A DNA stretch of 61,464 nucleotides, taken from CBDVBZ01 sp965372355 (lineage in GTDB: Bacteria > Krumholzibacteriota > Krumholzibacteriia > WVZY01). This document shows, piece by piece, positions 53,355-61,464 of the stretch (within the stretch, counting starts at the first letter, position 1; the number at the start of each line of letters is the position of its first letter). A program made the position numbers and the translations under genes. The notes below the pieces were generated by a model. That model searched no databases and had not been told where the DNA came from. It saw nothing but the letters and a program-made list of their open reading frames with translations. The stretch is taken from positions 1 to 61,464 of the forward strand of contig CBDVBZ010000005.1 in NCBI GenBank assembly GCA_965372355.1, given 5' to 3'.

Positions 53355-53771
53355 AGGAACCTTCCTCGGCGCTGTACAGATATGATATAGCTGAATACTT
53401 CTACTTAAGGACAACTACCTCTATCCAGGGTGTACTGCAACGGATGTTCCCTGCACCGCGTTGTGCGCGCGCCCCCATTGAGTGTGGAGAGGGTACTCCG
53501 CCCACGCCTGAGCTATACTACGAAATTGCTGTAGTTTACAACCCTTACTTAAACGAATCGGATAGAAAAATATGCAAATTCATATCCGCGTCGATGCTTG
53601 CGGGTCTCGAGGCGATCGCAAAAACTGCGGGTAATCCCCCATGAAATTGACGCCGGTTGCGCGAAGCCGCCCAACCTATTGGTATTGGTTAGATTCTGGG
53701 GCGGTGGCTCACCCAGCTTGATGGCGGAGATTTGGATGGTGGCTATGCGTCAACCGGCGGGTGGGCGGCCG
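53355..53771. other. Intergenic region, nothing recognised
   Basis: About 417 bp between the HExxH gene and the Omp85 gene. A minus-strand promoter for the HExxH gene presumably lies near 53380-53425 (TTGTCC ... TATATC with a long 19-bp spacer). No credible ORF, tRNA or strong hairpin seen. Confidence 0.4.
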
Positions 53772-55091
53772 TCAGAACCGGATCCCGGTGCCGGCGTTGA
53801 AGCGGGCCTCCCCCTGGAGGCCCATGCCGAAGTCGAGTCTCAACACGTCGCGGATCGGCGAGTAGAAGCGAATGCCGACCCCGCCTGTCCCGTGGAGCTT
53901 ATCCAGATCGAAATCATCCGCGCCGTTCCACGCGATACCCCCGTCGACGAACGTCACAAAGCCCAGACCGATATCGACCTGCTTGACGAAGGGGAGACGA
54001 AACACCTTGCGGGGCAAATACATGTAGCGCCACTCGATGGTCCCAAACCAGCGGTGGTGGCCAATGAACCGCCGCTCCGGGTACCCGCGCAGCGAGCGCC
54101 CGCCACCGAGCCCCACGGTCGAGAACTCCGGAAAATCCCCAAACTGGTAGAACACATCGGAGAGCACGGCGAGCACCGACCGGTCGGATACACCGTGGAA
54201 TAACCGGATTTGGTTGCGGAATCGATAGAACGGGTTGCGCCCGTCGTCCACCGGTATGCTCTGGGCGATACTCGTAAAAAAGGTCCCTCCGCCGGCAGGC
54301 TTGAGCTGGCTGTCGCGGCTGTCGAAACGATAGCCGATCTGGGGCGAGATGATGACATCCTTGCTCGTCTCCTTGAAGGGCGCCCCGCTACGGCTTTTGT
54401 CCAACGCGAGGCTTCCCTCGATCTGTCTGAACCGCATACGGCTTTGGGTGAGCGGCAGCGCGAGGAACACACTCGCCCCGACGTCCTCCAGCAAGGTGAC
54501 CTCGGGGTAAAGCTTGCCGCGGTCGAAGTACCGGATCTGACCCCCCACACTAATGTGGCGCCAACCGACCCATCCGGACGACCAGCTCAGGGATACCCGG
54601 TTGTCGTTTCGCTGGTTCCGCTCGTAGCTCGCGGTCAACTGTTCGAGTCGCCCCCGGAAGTTCTTCTCCTTCCAGCGGAGACCGTAGGTCAAACCCGTCT
54701 CGAAGTTGTATTTGAACGTGGGCAGGATCGTCCCCATAAACCACCGCGAGCGCTCGGTCACGTGGATCCGGAGCGCGGTGTGCCCCGCGCTTAGCGAATC
54801 GGCGGTTATCGTGACTTCGGCGACCGGGCTGAGATCCGAGATAAAGCGGATGTCTCGTTGGATCGCCTTTTCCTCCAGGACGTTGCCCGGCTGGGTCTGC
54901 ATTTCCCGGAGGATGGCAAAGGTCCGGGTGCGGGTGTTACCCGTGACCGTGACGGAATCCACCACCGTCCCGTAGGCCCGGACGAGGCTACTCGTGTCCT
55001 CGGTGTCGGAGACGGACCAGACGGTCGTGGGGAGGGCGAACAGAAGAAAGAGAACGAGGGAGGCTGCAGTCCCAATTCTGCCAAGGCTCAT
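53772..55091 (-). CDS. Omp85/BamA-superfamily outer-membrane protein with one POTRA
   Basis: 439 residues with signal peptide. One POTRA-like domain (GTVVDSVTVTGNTRTRTFAI, SDLSPVAEVTITAD) precedes a 16-strand-type barrel. The Omp85 signature GGGRSLRGYPERR (compare LRGY) is present and the protein ends in the barrel motif GTGIRF with terminal Phe. With a single POTRA it is shorter than BamA and resembles TamA-like or patatin-associated Omp85 proteins. Last gene of the ECF-sigma operon, so it may be part of an envelope-stress response. Confidence 0.88.
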   Translation of the reverse strand: MSLGRIGTAASLVLFLLFALPTTVWSVSDTEDTSSLVRAYGTVVDSVTVTGNTRTRTFAILREMQTQPGNVLEEKAIQRDIRFISDLSPVAEVTITADSLSAGHTALRIHVTERSRWFMGTILPTFKYNFETGLTYGLRWKEKNFRGRLEQLTASYERNQRNDNRVSLSWSSGWVGWRHISVGGQIRYFDRGKLYPEVTLLEDVGASVFLALPLTQSRMRFRQIEGSLALDKSRSGAPFKETSKDVIISPQIGYRFDSRDSQLKPAGGGTFFTSIAQSIPVDDGRNPFYRFRNQIRLFHGVSDRSVLAVLSDVFYQFGDFPEFSTVGLGGGRSLRGYPERRFIGHHRWFGTIEWRYMYLPRKVFRLPFVKQVDIGLGFVTFVDGGIAWNGADDFDLDKLHGTGGVGIRFYSPIRDVLRLDFGMGLQGEARFNAGTGIRF

Positions 55092-55156
55092 GCCAATACC
55101 TTAATATTTTTGCAGTGGATTGGAAAGACTTAATTTACGGCCGTTCCGTGCAAGGA

Positions 55157-56281
55157 CTATTCCGGTTGTGGGGTGGGAGCGGCGACGGTTTTCGCCGAAG
55201 CCCTCCGGCTGCCAAAGCGGCTGAGGAAAAGTGCGCCCAGACCAACAAGATAGGCAAAAACGCTGATCAACCAATAAACCGCTTTGAATAGCGCCCCGAT
55301 CGGGGCACCGGCAGGCAGGATGGATATGGCGGCCCCGAGAAGTGCGGGCAAATAAATCGTCGCCATGCCGACGAATACGATCGCAAACGGGTTCGTTGTC
55401 TGGAGGTTCAGCTTCTCGCTGACCTTGCAGCCAAGCGTATACGCGAAGACCGTGCGGGCAACGATAAAGAGGGCGATCCAGCTGACAACCACAACCAGGG
55501 CGAGCGGGATGCCGATGATGGTGATCAGAAGCACGAGGGCCACAAAGAGCACGAGGGGTGTGCCGACGATGAAGAGAAGAAACCCAGCGCCAAAAGCCTT
55601 GAATGTGTCTTTTTTTGTTTCTTCGTGGGTCTTGACAACCCGGTCTCTGAGGAACAGAACAAACAGAAACGACAGGACAACGCTGACAAAGAACTTCACG
55701 ATGACCATCAAGAAGCCAAACGGATGGGATGTGTCGAAGAACCGCGACATCTGGTGAATCGGAATCGACAGGTCTTTCCACATCACCCGCTCACCGTGGA
55801 TGAACACTTCTGGTTCCTCGTGGAGCACTCCGCCGACAACAACGACATCACCGTTGATCTCCGCACCGGAGATGATATCAGCATCGCCCGCCATAACCAC
55901 GACGTTGCCGATAACCTTGCCCTCGATTCTCACATCCCCGCCAAAGACCACGATGTCACCACGAACCAGCTCGTCGGCGTTGACGCGAACGTCCTTTCCA
56001 AACTGGACGATGTCGGTGCCCTTCTCGCGATACTGACGTGACCGCCTGGTGCTGGTCCGTGAGTCGAATATGATCCGGCGCTCGGACGTCGTGTCGCCGT
56101 CCTCGGAGACCGAACCCTCGACGCGTATCCCGCTCTCATCGATCTTGATCCGGACGGCCCTCTCGGGACGTGTATCATCGGGCACGCGCACCGTGTCCGC
56201 CTGCGCCATAGCGAGCGCGGGCGCACAAACGACCGCAAGAAACAGGGACAGCGTGCTTGCCTTAGAAAGAGTACGTCGCAC
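55157..56281 (-). CDS. Bactofilin-like polymer-forming membrane protein
   Basis: 374 residues from a GTG at 56281 (GAGGAG eight bases upstream). After a signal peptide come beta-helix repeats typical of polymer-forming/bactofilin domains (VRGDIVVFGGDVRIEGKVIG, NVVVMAGDADIISGAEINGD, VVVVGGVLHEEPEVFIHGER). The C-terminal half has about six hydrophobic helices with IGIPLALVVVVSW. The start lies inside the end of the anti-sigma gene (20-bp overlap). Probably an inner-membrane protein with an extracytoplasmic beta-helix. Confidence 0.82.
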   Translation of the reverse strand: MRRTLSKASTLSLFLAVVCAPALAMAQADTVRVPDDTRPERAVRIKIDESGIRVEGSVSEDGDTTSERRIIFDSRTSTRRSRQYREKGTDIVQFGKDVRVNADELVRGDIVVFGGDVRIEGKVIGNVVVMAGDADIISGAEINGDVVVVGGVLHEEPEVFIHGERVMWKDLSIPIHQMSRFFDTSHPFGFLMVIVKFFVSVVLSFLFVLFLRDRVVKTHEETKKDTFKAFGAGFLLFIVGTPLVLFVALVLLITIIGIPLALVVVVSWIALFIVARTVFAYTLGCKVSEKLNLQTTNPFAIVFVGMATIYLPALLGAAISILPAGAPIGALFKAVYWLISVFAYLVGLGALFLSRFGSRRASAKTVAAPTPQPE

Positions 56282-56900
56282 GTTCTGAACTCCTCTTCTG
56301 AGATACCCGCAGGAAGAGCAAGACCCCAAGCGTCAACAACAGGATCGTTGCCAGTGCCGGGATCACAAAGAGCTCCCCGGCCCGCGCGAGCAGCGAGAGC
56401 GCGGCCAGCGCGACGGTCTTGAGCGTTCTGAGATTCGTTTTGAGCGCGTCGAGCATCCGTGTGAGGGCATCGGCGTCGGCCGCCCTCTCCTGGACCTCGA
56501 TATACGCATCGGTGACGAGAACGGTACCTTTGCCGAGCATCCCCTCGAGAGGCCCGATGGTCACCGGAAAAACGGCGGCGGCAACGATCAGAACCGCCAA
56601 ACCGGCCAAGGCCACCTTGAATCGGTCGCGTGTCCAGTGAAATAGACCCCCCGGCACTGCCAAGGGCTCCGCAATGCGGCCCGCTTCTCTGAGCTTGCTG
56701 ATGACGCGGTCGGCAAAACCGAGCGGCGCCGGTTCGAGCGGCATCCCGTCGAGAAGCGTATTCAGCGATCGCAACTCGCCCAGCTGCTCCGCGCAGTTCG
56801 GGCAATCGTCGATGTGACGGTATGCGCTCGCGAGATCGTCGCCTTCGAGACTACCGTCGGCCAAATCATGTATCAGTGTATTGAGATCTTTGCAATCCAT
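56262..56900 (-). CDS. Zinc-finger (HC2) anti-sigma factor
   Basis: 212 residues. N-terminal anti-sigma zinc domain with AYRHIDDCPNCAEQLGEL (H-x3-C-x2-C) and an upstream Cys3, then two membrane segments (KVALAGLAVLIVAAAVF, IPALATILLLTLGVLLFL). It would hold the ECF factor encoded two genes upstream at the membrane. Placement after the DUF4097 gene instead of directly after the sigma gene is somewhat unusual. Confidence 0.88.
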   Translation of the reverse strand: MDCKDLNTLIHDLADGSLEGDDLASAYRHIDDCPNCAEQLGELRSLNTLLDGMPLEPAPLGFADRVISKLREAGRIAEPLAVPGGLFHWTRDRFKVALAGLAVLIVAAAVFPVTIGPLEGMLGKGTVLVTDAYIEVQERAADADALTRMLDALKTNLRTLKTVALAALSLLARAGELFVIPALATILLLTLGVLLFLRVSQKRSSERATYSF

Positions 56901-56904
56901 CGTG

Positions 56905-58104
56905 TCACCTGCTGTTTCTCGCCTGCTGAATAACGATGTTACCGCTTGCGGTTTCGATCACCAACTTGCCTTCTCCGTTGCCAACAACCCCTCTTAGCAC
57001 TCTCCTCGACACCTTGTCGAGCCGAATATCCAGATCACCTTCGATCGACCCGCTCGCCGTACTGACATCGAGCAGAAACCCATACTGATCCGCCGCCGCA
57101 AACATGATGCTGACATCACCGCTCGCCGTCTTGACCACAAACTCCTTGTTGCCCACGGGCAGGATGTTCATCGTGACATCGCCACTGCTCGCAAACGCCC
57201 TCACACTCCCCAGCACATTCCTCAGTGTCGCGTTACCGCTCGATGTACGTGTCATGACATCTCCCGCACAGTCCTGGATCAGGAAATCGCCACTGTCCAA
57301 CTCGACGGTCGCGTTGCCCGTAACACGGTACACCTCCATGTCGCCGCTGGACGCCGACAGTGAGATCGAGCCCCCGGCGCCGCGGATCAGCGCGTCGCCA
57401 CTCGAGGAGCCGACATGGATATCACCCCGGACATCCATCACCTCGACATCCCCGCTGGAAACTTCAACAAACGCATCGCCGCCGATCGTCTTCAAGAAAA
57501 CACTACCGCTGCTACCGTAGACCGAGCAACCACCCTCGATCGATGTCACCTGAACGTCACCGCTCGCGCCGGAAACCTCGGCGTCGAACGAAGCCGGTAC
57601 CTCGATCGTTAATTCGACGCGTGCCTTTGATCTCGTCCCCCGCAAAAACGACCACAGACTCTCTTCTCCACCACTCGGGTAATGCGCGATGATCGAGATC
57701 TGACTCCCGTCGCTATCAACCTGGATGCTCAATTCCTCCATCCACTCTTCTGCGGTCTCCTGATTCTTCGCGCGGACAAACTTCTCGACTCGTATCGATA
57801 CTTCCCCGACTTCCTGTTTGCCCACGATAATTGTTTTGCCGCGCGGGTTCTTCACATAGAGCTGGATCTCGTCATCGACCCGGACGGTCTGGTTGTCCTC
57901 ATCGGTCAGCTTGTACGGACTCGCCTCAGCCTCCAGTGGCAGGACCCAGGCAAGGCCGAGCAAGCCGGCAAAGGCGACGCCCATTGCGATGCGAGCCGTG
58001 TCGGCTACTGAAAGTCCGTGTCCCGTGCGTGCAACCATCTTTTGATCACCCGTTCTGATACTACGAAAATTGACTCGAAAAGATTCGCCCAAAATAACAT
58101 CCAT
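56905..58104 (-). CDS. DUF4097 beta-repeat protein
   Basis: 399 residues; the ATG at 58104 has GAGGGG five bases upstream. One N-terminal membrane helix or signal (VAFAGLLGLAWVLPLEAEAS). From about residue 180 it is built of roughly 18-residue repeats with the motif SSGDV (ASGDVQVTSIEGG, SSGDVEVMDVRGD, SSGDMEVYRVTGN, SSGDVTMNIL), a right-handed beta-solenoid as in DUF4097. It stands between the ECF sigma gene and the anti-sigma gene and may be an extracytoplasmic sensor or scaffold. Confidence 0.9.
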   Translation of the reverse strand: MDVILGESFRVNFRSIRTGDQKMVARTGHGLSVADTARIAMGVAFAGLLGLAWVLPLEAEASPYKLTDEDNQTVRVDDEIQLYVKNPRGKTIIVGKQEVGEVSIRVEKFVRAKNQETAEEWMEELSIQVDSDGSQISIIAHYPSGGEESLWSFLRGTRSKARVELTIEVPASFDAEVSGASGDVQVTSIEGGCSVYGSSGSVFLKTIGGDAFVEVSSGDVEVMDVRGDIHVGSSSGDALIRGAGGSISLSASSGDMEVYRVTGNATVELDSGDFLIQDCAGDVMTRTSSGNATLRNVLGSVRAFASSGDVTMNILPVGNKEFVVKTASGDVSIMFAAADQYGFLLDVSTASGSIEGDLDIRLDKVSRRVLRGVVGNGEGKLVIETASGNIVIQQARNSR

Positions 58105-58172
58105 GGTCGCCCCTCACCCGGTCGCCGCGGCACCCTGGAGGCCACACCTGTAATTTATGTTATGGCAATACA

Positions 58173-58742
58173 TTACCAGAAGTCCTTTCCCTCGAGCCGC
58201 GATTTGAGCATCTCCCGGGCCCTGTGGATCCTCGCCTTCACCGTCCCCAGCGGCACATCCAGGGTCTCTGCGATCTCCTCGTACGAGAGGTCCTCCTGGT
58301 GACGTAGCAGGATCATGACGCGATAGTGCGGGGGCAGGTTCTCGATCGCGTCCCAGAGCTGCTTCATCTTCTCACCCTTGGCGAAGACGCGCTCGGGGTC
58401 GTCCCCCGGCGACTCGTACTGCCGGGCGTACTCGCCGCTCTCGCTCTGGACCGGCTGGTCCATCGGCAGCGTGTCGATGCGTCTCTTGCGTATCGTGTCG
58501 ATGCAGAGGTTCGATGTGATCTTGAAGAGCCAGCTGGAGAACGCGTAGGCGGGGTTGTAGCGCTCGAGCATCCCGAACACCTTCATAAACGCCTCTTGGG
58601 CAAGGTCCTCGGCCTCCTCCCTGCTTCTTAGCATCCGCAGGCAGATGTTGAAGACGGGGCGCTCGTATCTGTCGAGCAGCGCCCGGAAGGCTGTCTCGTC
58701 CCCCTCTCGGGCACGAGAGATGAGCTCCCTGTCGTCTTTCAA
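58173..58742 (-). CDS. RpoE-like ECF sigma factor
   Basis: 189 residues from a TTG start at 58742 without a strong ribosome site. Region 2 (RYERPVFNICLRMLRSREEA, EDLAQEAFMKVF, SSWLFKITSNLCID) and region 4 (LPPHYRVMILLRHQEDLSYE, EIAETLDVPLGTVKARIHRA) are complete. First gene of the operon with the DUF4097 protein, anti-sigma factor, bactofilin-like protein and Omp85 protein. Transcribed divergently from eno. Confidence 0.95.
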   Translation of the reverse strand: MKDDRELISRAREGDETAFRALLDRYERPVFNICLRMLRSREEAEDLAQEAFMKVFGMLERYNPAYAFSSWLFKITSNLCIDTIRKRRIDTLPMDQPVQSESGEYARQYESPGDDPERVFAKGEKMKQLWDAIENLPPHYRVMILLRHQEDLSYEEIAETLDVPLGTVKARIHRAREMLKSRLEGKDFW

Positions 58743-58806
58743 TGTCCGTCTTTCGGTAACGATTGCCGGGTGTCTGCGTGTCGAGGAGCAGCTAGCCCAA
58801 AATAGC

Positions 58807-58836
58807 TTGACACATTCGCCAATGTGTTTCTAGAGT
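58807..58836 (+). promoter_or_regulatory. eno promoter with an internal palindrome
   Basis: TTGACA (58807-58812), 18 bp, TAGAGT (58831-58836). The perfect palindrome ACACATT-CGCC-AATGTGT (58810-58827) overlaps the -35 and spacer, the position of a repressor operator. Confidence 0.65.
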
Positions 58837-58916
58837 TTGTTTTACCAGATTCTTACATGCCATTCTTGCGGGGTCGCGTACTGCACCCAATCCTTGATAA
58901 CCGGGAGATGAAAACG

Positions 58917-60200
58917 ATGACATCAATCGAATACGTCCACGCCCGTGAGATACTCGACTCACGAGGTTTTCCGACCGTCGAAGTTGACGTCGGTCTCGCG
59001 TGCGGGGCCATGGGCCGGGCCGCGGTGCCGTCCGGCGCATCGACCGGTACGCACGAGGCGATCGAACTTCGCGATGGCGAGGAGGGTCGTTACGGTGGCA
59101 AGGGTGTGCGTCAGGCCGTCAACAACGTCAACGAGATCATCACACCTGAAATTCTCGATCTCGATGCCCTCGACCAGCGTTACATCGACGGGCTGCTCAT
59201 CGAACTCGACGGGACCGAAAACAAATCCAAGTTGGGCGCAAACGCCATACTCGGTGTGTCGCTCGCCGTCGCGAAAGCAGCCACGGATGCTTCCGATCTG
59301 GAACTCTATCAGTATCTCGGAGGGATTTCGAGCCGGGTGCTGCCCGTGCCGATGATGAACGTGTTGAACGGCGGCGCTCACGCCGACAACAACGTCGACC
59401 TCCAGGAATTCATGATCATGCCCGTCGGCGCGCCGAGTTTGTCGGAAGCGCTCCGCATGGGGTCCGAGACATTTCACGCGTTGAGAAGACATCTCAAAGA
59501 GAAGGGCTACAACACGGCAGTGGGTGACGAAGGTGGGTTTGCCCCGAACCTTCGGTCGAACGAGGAGGCGATCGAGGTCATTCTCGAAGCAGTGACTCGT
59601 GCCGGTTACAAACCTGGGGACGAGATCGCCATTGCCCTCGATGCGGCAGCCAACGAGTACTCCAAAGACGGCAAGTACCAGTTGAGCACAGGCGGCGGCA
59701 AGACCATGGATAGCGACGAGATGATCAAGTTTTTCGCCGGCTGGGTCGACCAGTACCCCATCGTGTCGCTCGAGGACGCGCTTCACGAAGACGACTGGAT
59801 CGGTTGGAAGTCACTGACCGAGGAACTCGGCTCGAAGATTCAGATCGTCGGTGACGATCTTTTTGTGACGAACCCGACGCGGCTAAAAAGGGGCATCGAA
59901 AACGGTGTCGCGAACTCGATTCTCATCAAGCTCAACCAGATTGGAACGCTGACCGAGACACTGGACACAATCGAGCAGGCGAAGCTCGCCGGTTATACGT
60001 GTGTGATATCACACCGAAGCGGCGAGACGGAGGATACGACGATCGCGCACGTCGCCGTCGCCACGAACGCCGGCCAGATCAAGACGGGTAGCATGTCGCG
60101 CACTGACAGGGTAGCCAAGTACAACGAACTGATCCGGATCGAGGAATCTCTGGCAGGGGTCGGAGTATTCCCCGGCAAGGATGCGTTTTACAAGAGGTAG
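58917..60200 (+). CDS. eno: Enolase
   Basis: 427 residues, typical. The ATG at 58917 has GGGAG nine bases upstream and gives the canonical start (SIEYVHAREILDSRGFPTVE). Conserved blocks: VPSGASTGTHEAIELRDG, LPVPMMNVLNGGAHADNN, GDEGGFAPNL, and the signature ILIKLNQIGTLTET with SHRSGETEDTTIAHVAV. Converts 2-phosphoglycerate to phosphoenolpyruvate; also a possible RNA degradosome member. Followed by an ftsB-like gene, a widespread bacterial arrangement. Confidence 0.98.
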   Translation: MTSIEYVHAREILDSRGFPTVEVDVGLACGAMGRAAVPSGASTGTHEAIELRDGEEGRYGGKGVRQAVNNVNEIITPEILDLDALDQRYIDGLLIELDGTENKSKLGANAILGVSLAVAKAATDASDLELYQYLGGISSRVLPVPMMNVLNGGAHADNNVDLQEFMIMPVGAPSLSEALRMGSETFHALRRHLKEKGYNTAVGDEGGFAPNLRSNEEAIEVILEAVTRAGYKPGDEIAIALDAAANEYSKDGKYQLSTGGGKTMDSDEMIKFFAGWVDQYPIVSLEDALHEDDWIGWKSLTEELGSKIQIVGDDLFVTNPTRLKRGIENGVANSILIKLNQIGTLTETLDTIEQAKLAGYTCVISHRSGETEDTTIAHVAVATNAGQIKTGSMSRTDRVAKYNELIRIEESLAGVGVFPGKDAFYKR

Positions 60201-60204
60201 ACCG

Positions 60205-60627
60205 GTGCGATACTGGGAATCCGACAGACGAAGAAAGCGACCGCCTAAGAAACGGACGGCGTCGCTGAGACGTTCGATCGCTTCCGGGGGTGGTCTGGGT
60301 CACTACCCCTTTCTGAGAAAGTTCTATCAGCACCAGGCGGTCATTAGTGTCGGTCTGACGAAGTTCATTTTCTTTCTCGTGATCGCTGTGTTGCTCTACG
60401 CGTTTGTCGTCGGAGATGGGGGGATCGTCCGCATTATGCAGTTGCGGCACGATAAGGCAAACATCGAGCACGACCTGGCGATGCTCGACCAGAGCATCGG
60501 ATCGCTCGAGTATGAGATCCAGCGTCTCGACGAAGACCCGTCCGCGATGGAGAAGCTGGGCCGGGAACACTACGGTTTTGTCTACCCCGGCGACCGCGTC
60601 TACAAGATCATTCGCCCGACCCGATAA
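60205..60627 (+). CDS. FtsB/DivIC-like septum formation initiator
   Basis: 140 residues from a GTG at 60205 (AGAGGT upstream); an in-frame ATG at 60181 would overlap the end of eno. A long basic cytoplasmic stretch, one membrane helix (TKFIFFLVIAVLLYAFVVG) and an extracytoplasmic coiled coil (LRHDKANIEHDLAMLDQSIG) ending in EKLGREHYGFVYPGDRVYKI, the FtsB/DivIC signature. Part of the FtsQLB-type divisome complex. The basic N-terminal extension of about 40 residues is longer than in E. coli FtsB. Confidence 0.88.
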   Translation: MRYWESDRRRKRPPKKRTASLRRSIASGGGLGHYPFLRKFYQHQAVISVGLTKFIFFLVIAVLLYAFVVGDGGIVRIMQLRHDKANIEHDLAMLDQSIGSLEYEIQRLDEDPSAMEKLGREHYGFVYPGDRVYKIIRPTR

Positions 60628-60653
60628 GCCCGCCGGATTCGCCCCATAATGGC

Positions 60654-60682
60654 TTGACATCTCTTCTTTTGGGCGTTATACA
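60654..60682 (+). promoter_or_regulatory. Promoter of the split tRNA-fMet gene
   Basis: TTGACA (60654-60659), 17 bp, TATACA (60677-60682), with the tRNA starting about 16 bp beyond the -10 box. Confidence 0.8.
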
Positions 60683-60731
60683 TCTACGCAACATTGACGC
60701 GGGGTGGAGCAGTCTGGTAGCTCGTTGGGCT

Positions 60732-61379
60732 CAACCCGCAGAGTCAGGTATGAACACTAAACTCAAGGGGGACATAGCAGAGCAAGCGGCTGTCCTTCAG
60801 GCCCTCAGACGTGGTTGGGGTGTTCTGAAGCCGGTTGGAGATCGACTGCCGTACGATGTCGTCTTCGACGTGGAAGGTGCTCTGGTCAGAATTCAGGTCA
60901 AATACGCTTGGCTTGACAAGAAGACCGGAAACTACGTTGCGGACAATCGTCGGACCAAGACGAATCGCCGACGGATGATCCGCGAGGGTTACACAGCCAC
61001 CGATTTTGATTTTGCTCTGATCTATGTGGAAGAGTTTGATGTCTTCTACGTGTTCCCTGTTGATGTGTTCATTAGCTACGGCAGCGGAGTTCACCTTGTC
61101 GAAGCCGAGAGGCGTCAAAGAAAACCACGATCCGCCGAGTATCGTGACGCCTGGGACCTGATGATGCAATGGGCTGTACGTGAGGAAACTTGCGTGCGAA
61201 CACCTGTCAAATTCGGGGAAGCCGCTGGCGGGGTAATCCCGAGCCAAGCTCTGAAGACTTCAGAGAAGGTGTAGAGACTTGATGGCAGGCACCCTAGCAG
61301 GCTTCGGAATGAAGCGCTGAGGGTGAAGGGAAAGTCCAGACCACAAACCGTTCAGGGCAGCGAAAGCTGTAGTGGTACG
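60732..61379 (+). mobile_element. Group I intron in the anticodon loop of tRNA-fMet (IC3-like)
   Basis: 648 nt. It follows a U (60731) and ends in G (61379), as the group I splice rule requires. The last 180 nt carry the catalytic core, close to the cyanobacterial tRNA-Leu(UAA) intron: TCAAATTCGGGGAAGCC then AATCCCGAGCCAAG (P4-P6 region), a hairpin CTCTGAAG/CTTCAGAG (61249-61265), GTGTAGAGACTTGATGGCAG (R region), P7 GACTT/AAGTC (61276-61280 with 61332-61336), P8 ACCCT/AGGGT, and P9 ACCAC/GTGGT with a GAAA-capped inner hairpin. The endonuclease gene fills the region between P1 and the core. The 5' exon-guide pairing is short and I cannot fix it by eye. Confidence 0.92.
60750..61274 (+). CDS. 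Intron-encoded homing endonuclease, PD-(D/E)XK type (I-Ssp6803I-like)
   Basis: 174 residues from the ATG at 60750 (AGGT directly upstream). The N-terminal 60 residues show a PD-(D/E)XK nuclease core: GDIAEQAAVLQALRRGW (Glu11), GDRLPYDVVF (Asp36), then VRIQVKYAW with Q-x-K (Gln49, Lys51) where most of the fold has E-x-K; the I-Ssp6803I family of cyanobacterial tRNA-fMet introns is known for this type. A basic stretch (DNRRTKTNRRRMIREG) is likely DNA-contacting. The last 24 codons are read from the ribozyme core (P4-P6 region) and the TAG lies just before P7. It would cut intronless tRNA-fMet genes to drive homing. Confidence 0.85.
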   Translation: MNTKLKGDIAEQAAVLQALRRGWGVLKPVGDRLPYDVVFDVEGALVRIQVKYAWLDKKTGNYVADNRRTKTNRRRMIREGYTATDFDFALIYVEEFDVFYVFPVDVFISYGSGVHLVEAERRQRKPRSAEYRDAWDLMMQWAVREETCVRTPVKFGEAAGGVIPSQALKTSEKV

Positions 61380-61417
<38 letters not shown>

Positions 61418-61464
61418 TACCATTTCAAAAGAAGATTTCCCGGTGCCGAGACTTTGCGGCGCCG

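Overview
The window reads as a chromosomal segment of a Gram-negative (diderm) bacterium. LpxH, an Omp85-type barrel protein, several lipobox lipoproteins and FlgD-like C-terminal sorting domains (YPNPFNP type) together with a PorV/PorQ-like protein point to the FCB superphylum or a neighbouring candidate phylum such as Eisenbacteria. This placement is inferred from gene content; there is no rRNA to confirm it. Nearly all genes up to 58.7 kb lie on the minus strand. Only lpxH, eno, the ftsB-like gene and the terminal tRNA locus lie on the plus strand.

Layout. 0-10.7 kb: an operon of four large multi-domain surface lipoproteins (three are tandem paralogues) plus one secreted protein with a sorting domain, cut at its 3' end by what looks like an insertion-sequence terminus. 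10.9-11.4 kb: a truncated group II intron sitting exactly behind an intrinsic terminator. 11.5-15.0 kb: a 1060-residue secreted protein with a strong promoter and a 330-nt structured leader. 15.1-26.3 kb: a housekeeping operon (phoH-family, 7TM-HD phosphodiesterase, ybeY, CorC-like, DUF502, mgtE, recO, glyQ, glyS). 26.4-27.4 kb: two small lipoproteins. 27.5-34.7 kb: amidase, YbbR, PhnD-like, EIIA, VanZ-like, hisS, aspS. 34.9-38.5 kb: M23 peptidase, primary-type sigma factor and HtrA protease. 39-44 kb: lpxH, then a PorV-like protein and a degenerate M6-type secreted protein.

The most distinctive accessory region is 44.3-52.0 kb. It holds a TPR-GAF-AAA+ sigma-54 activator without a receiver domain, a small exported Gly/Asp-rich protein directly upstream of it, and a near-consensus sigma-54 promoter that would start a roughly 312-nt, very highly structured RNA ending in an intrinsic terminator. 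A second sigma-54 promoter lies in front of an FnIII lipoprotein / DUF4384-like gene pair. These parts look like one self-contained sigma-54 circuit. An NtrC-type response regulator lies next to it.

53.8-58.7 kb: an ECF sigma factor, a DUF4097 repeat protein, a zinc-finger anti-sigma factor, a bactofilin-like membrane protein and an Omp85 protein form an envelope operon. 58.9-61.4 kb: eno, an ftsB-like gene, and an initiator tRNA-fMet gene split in its anticodon loop by a 648-nt group I intron. The intron has a tRNA-Leu(UAA)-type core and encodes a PD-(D/E)XK-like homing endonuclease whose reading frame runs into the ribozyme core. The split tRNA and the sigma-54 RNA locus are the two strongest discoveries here.
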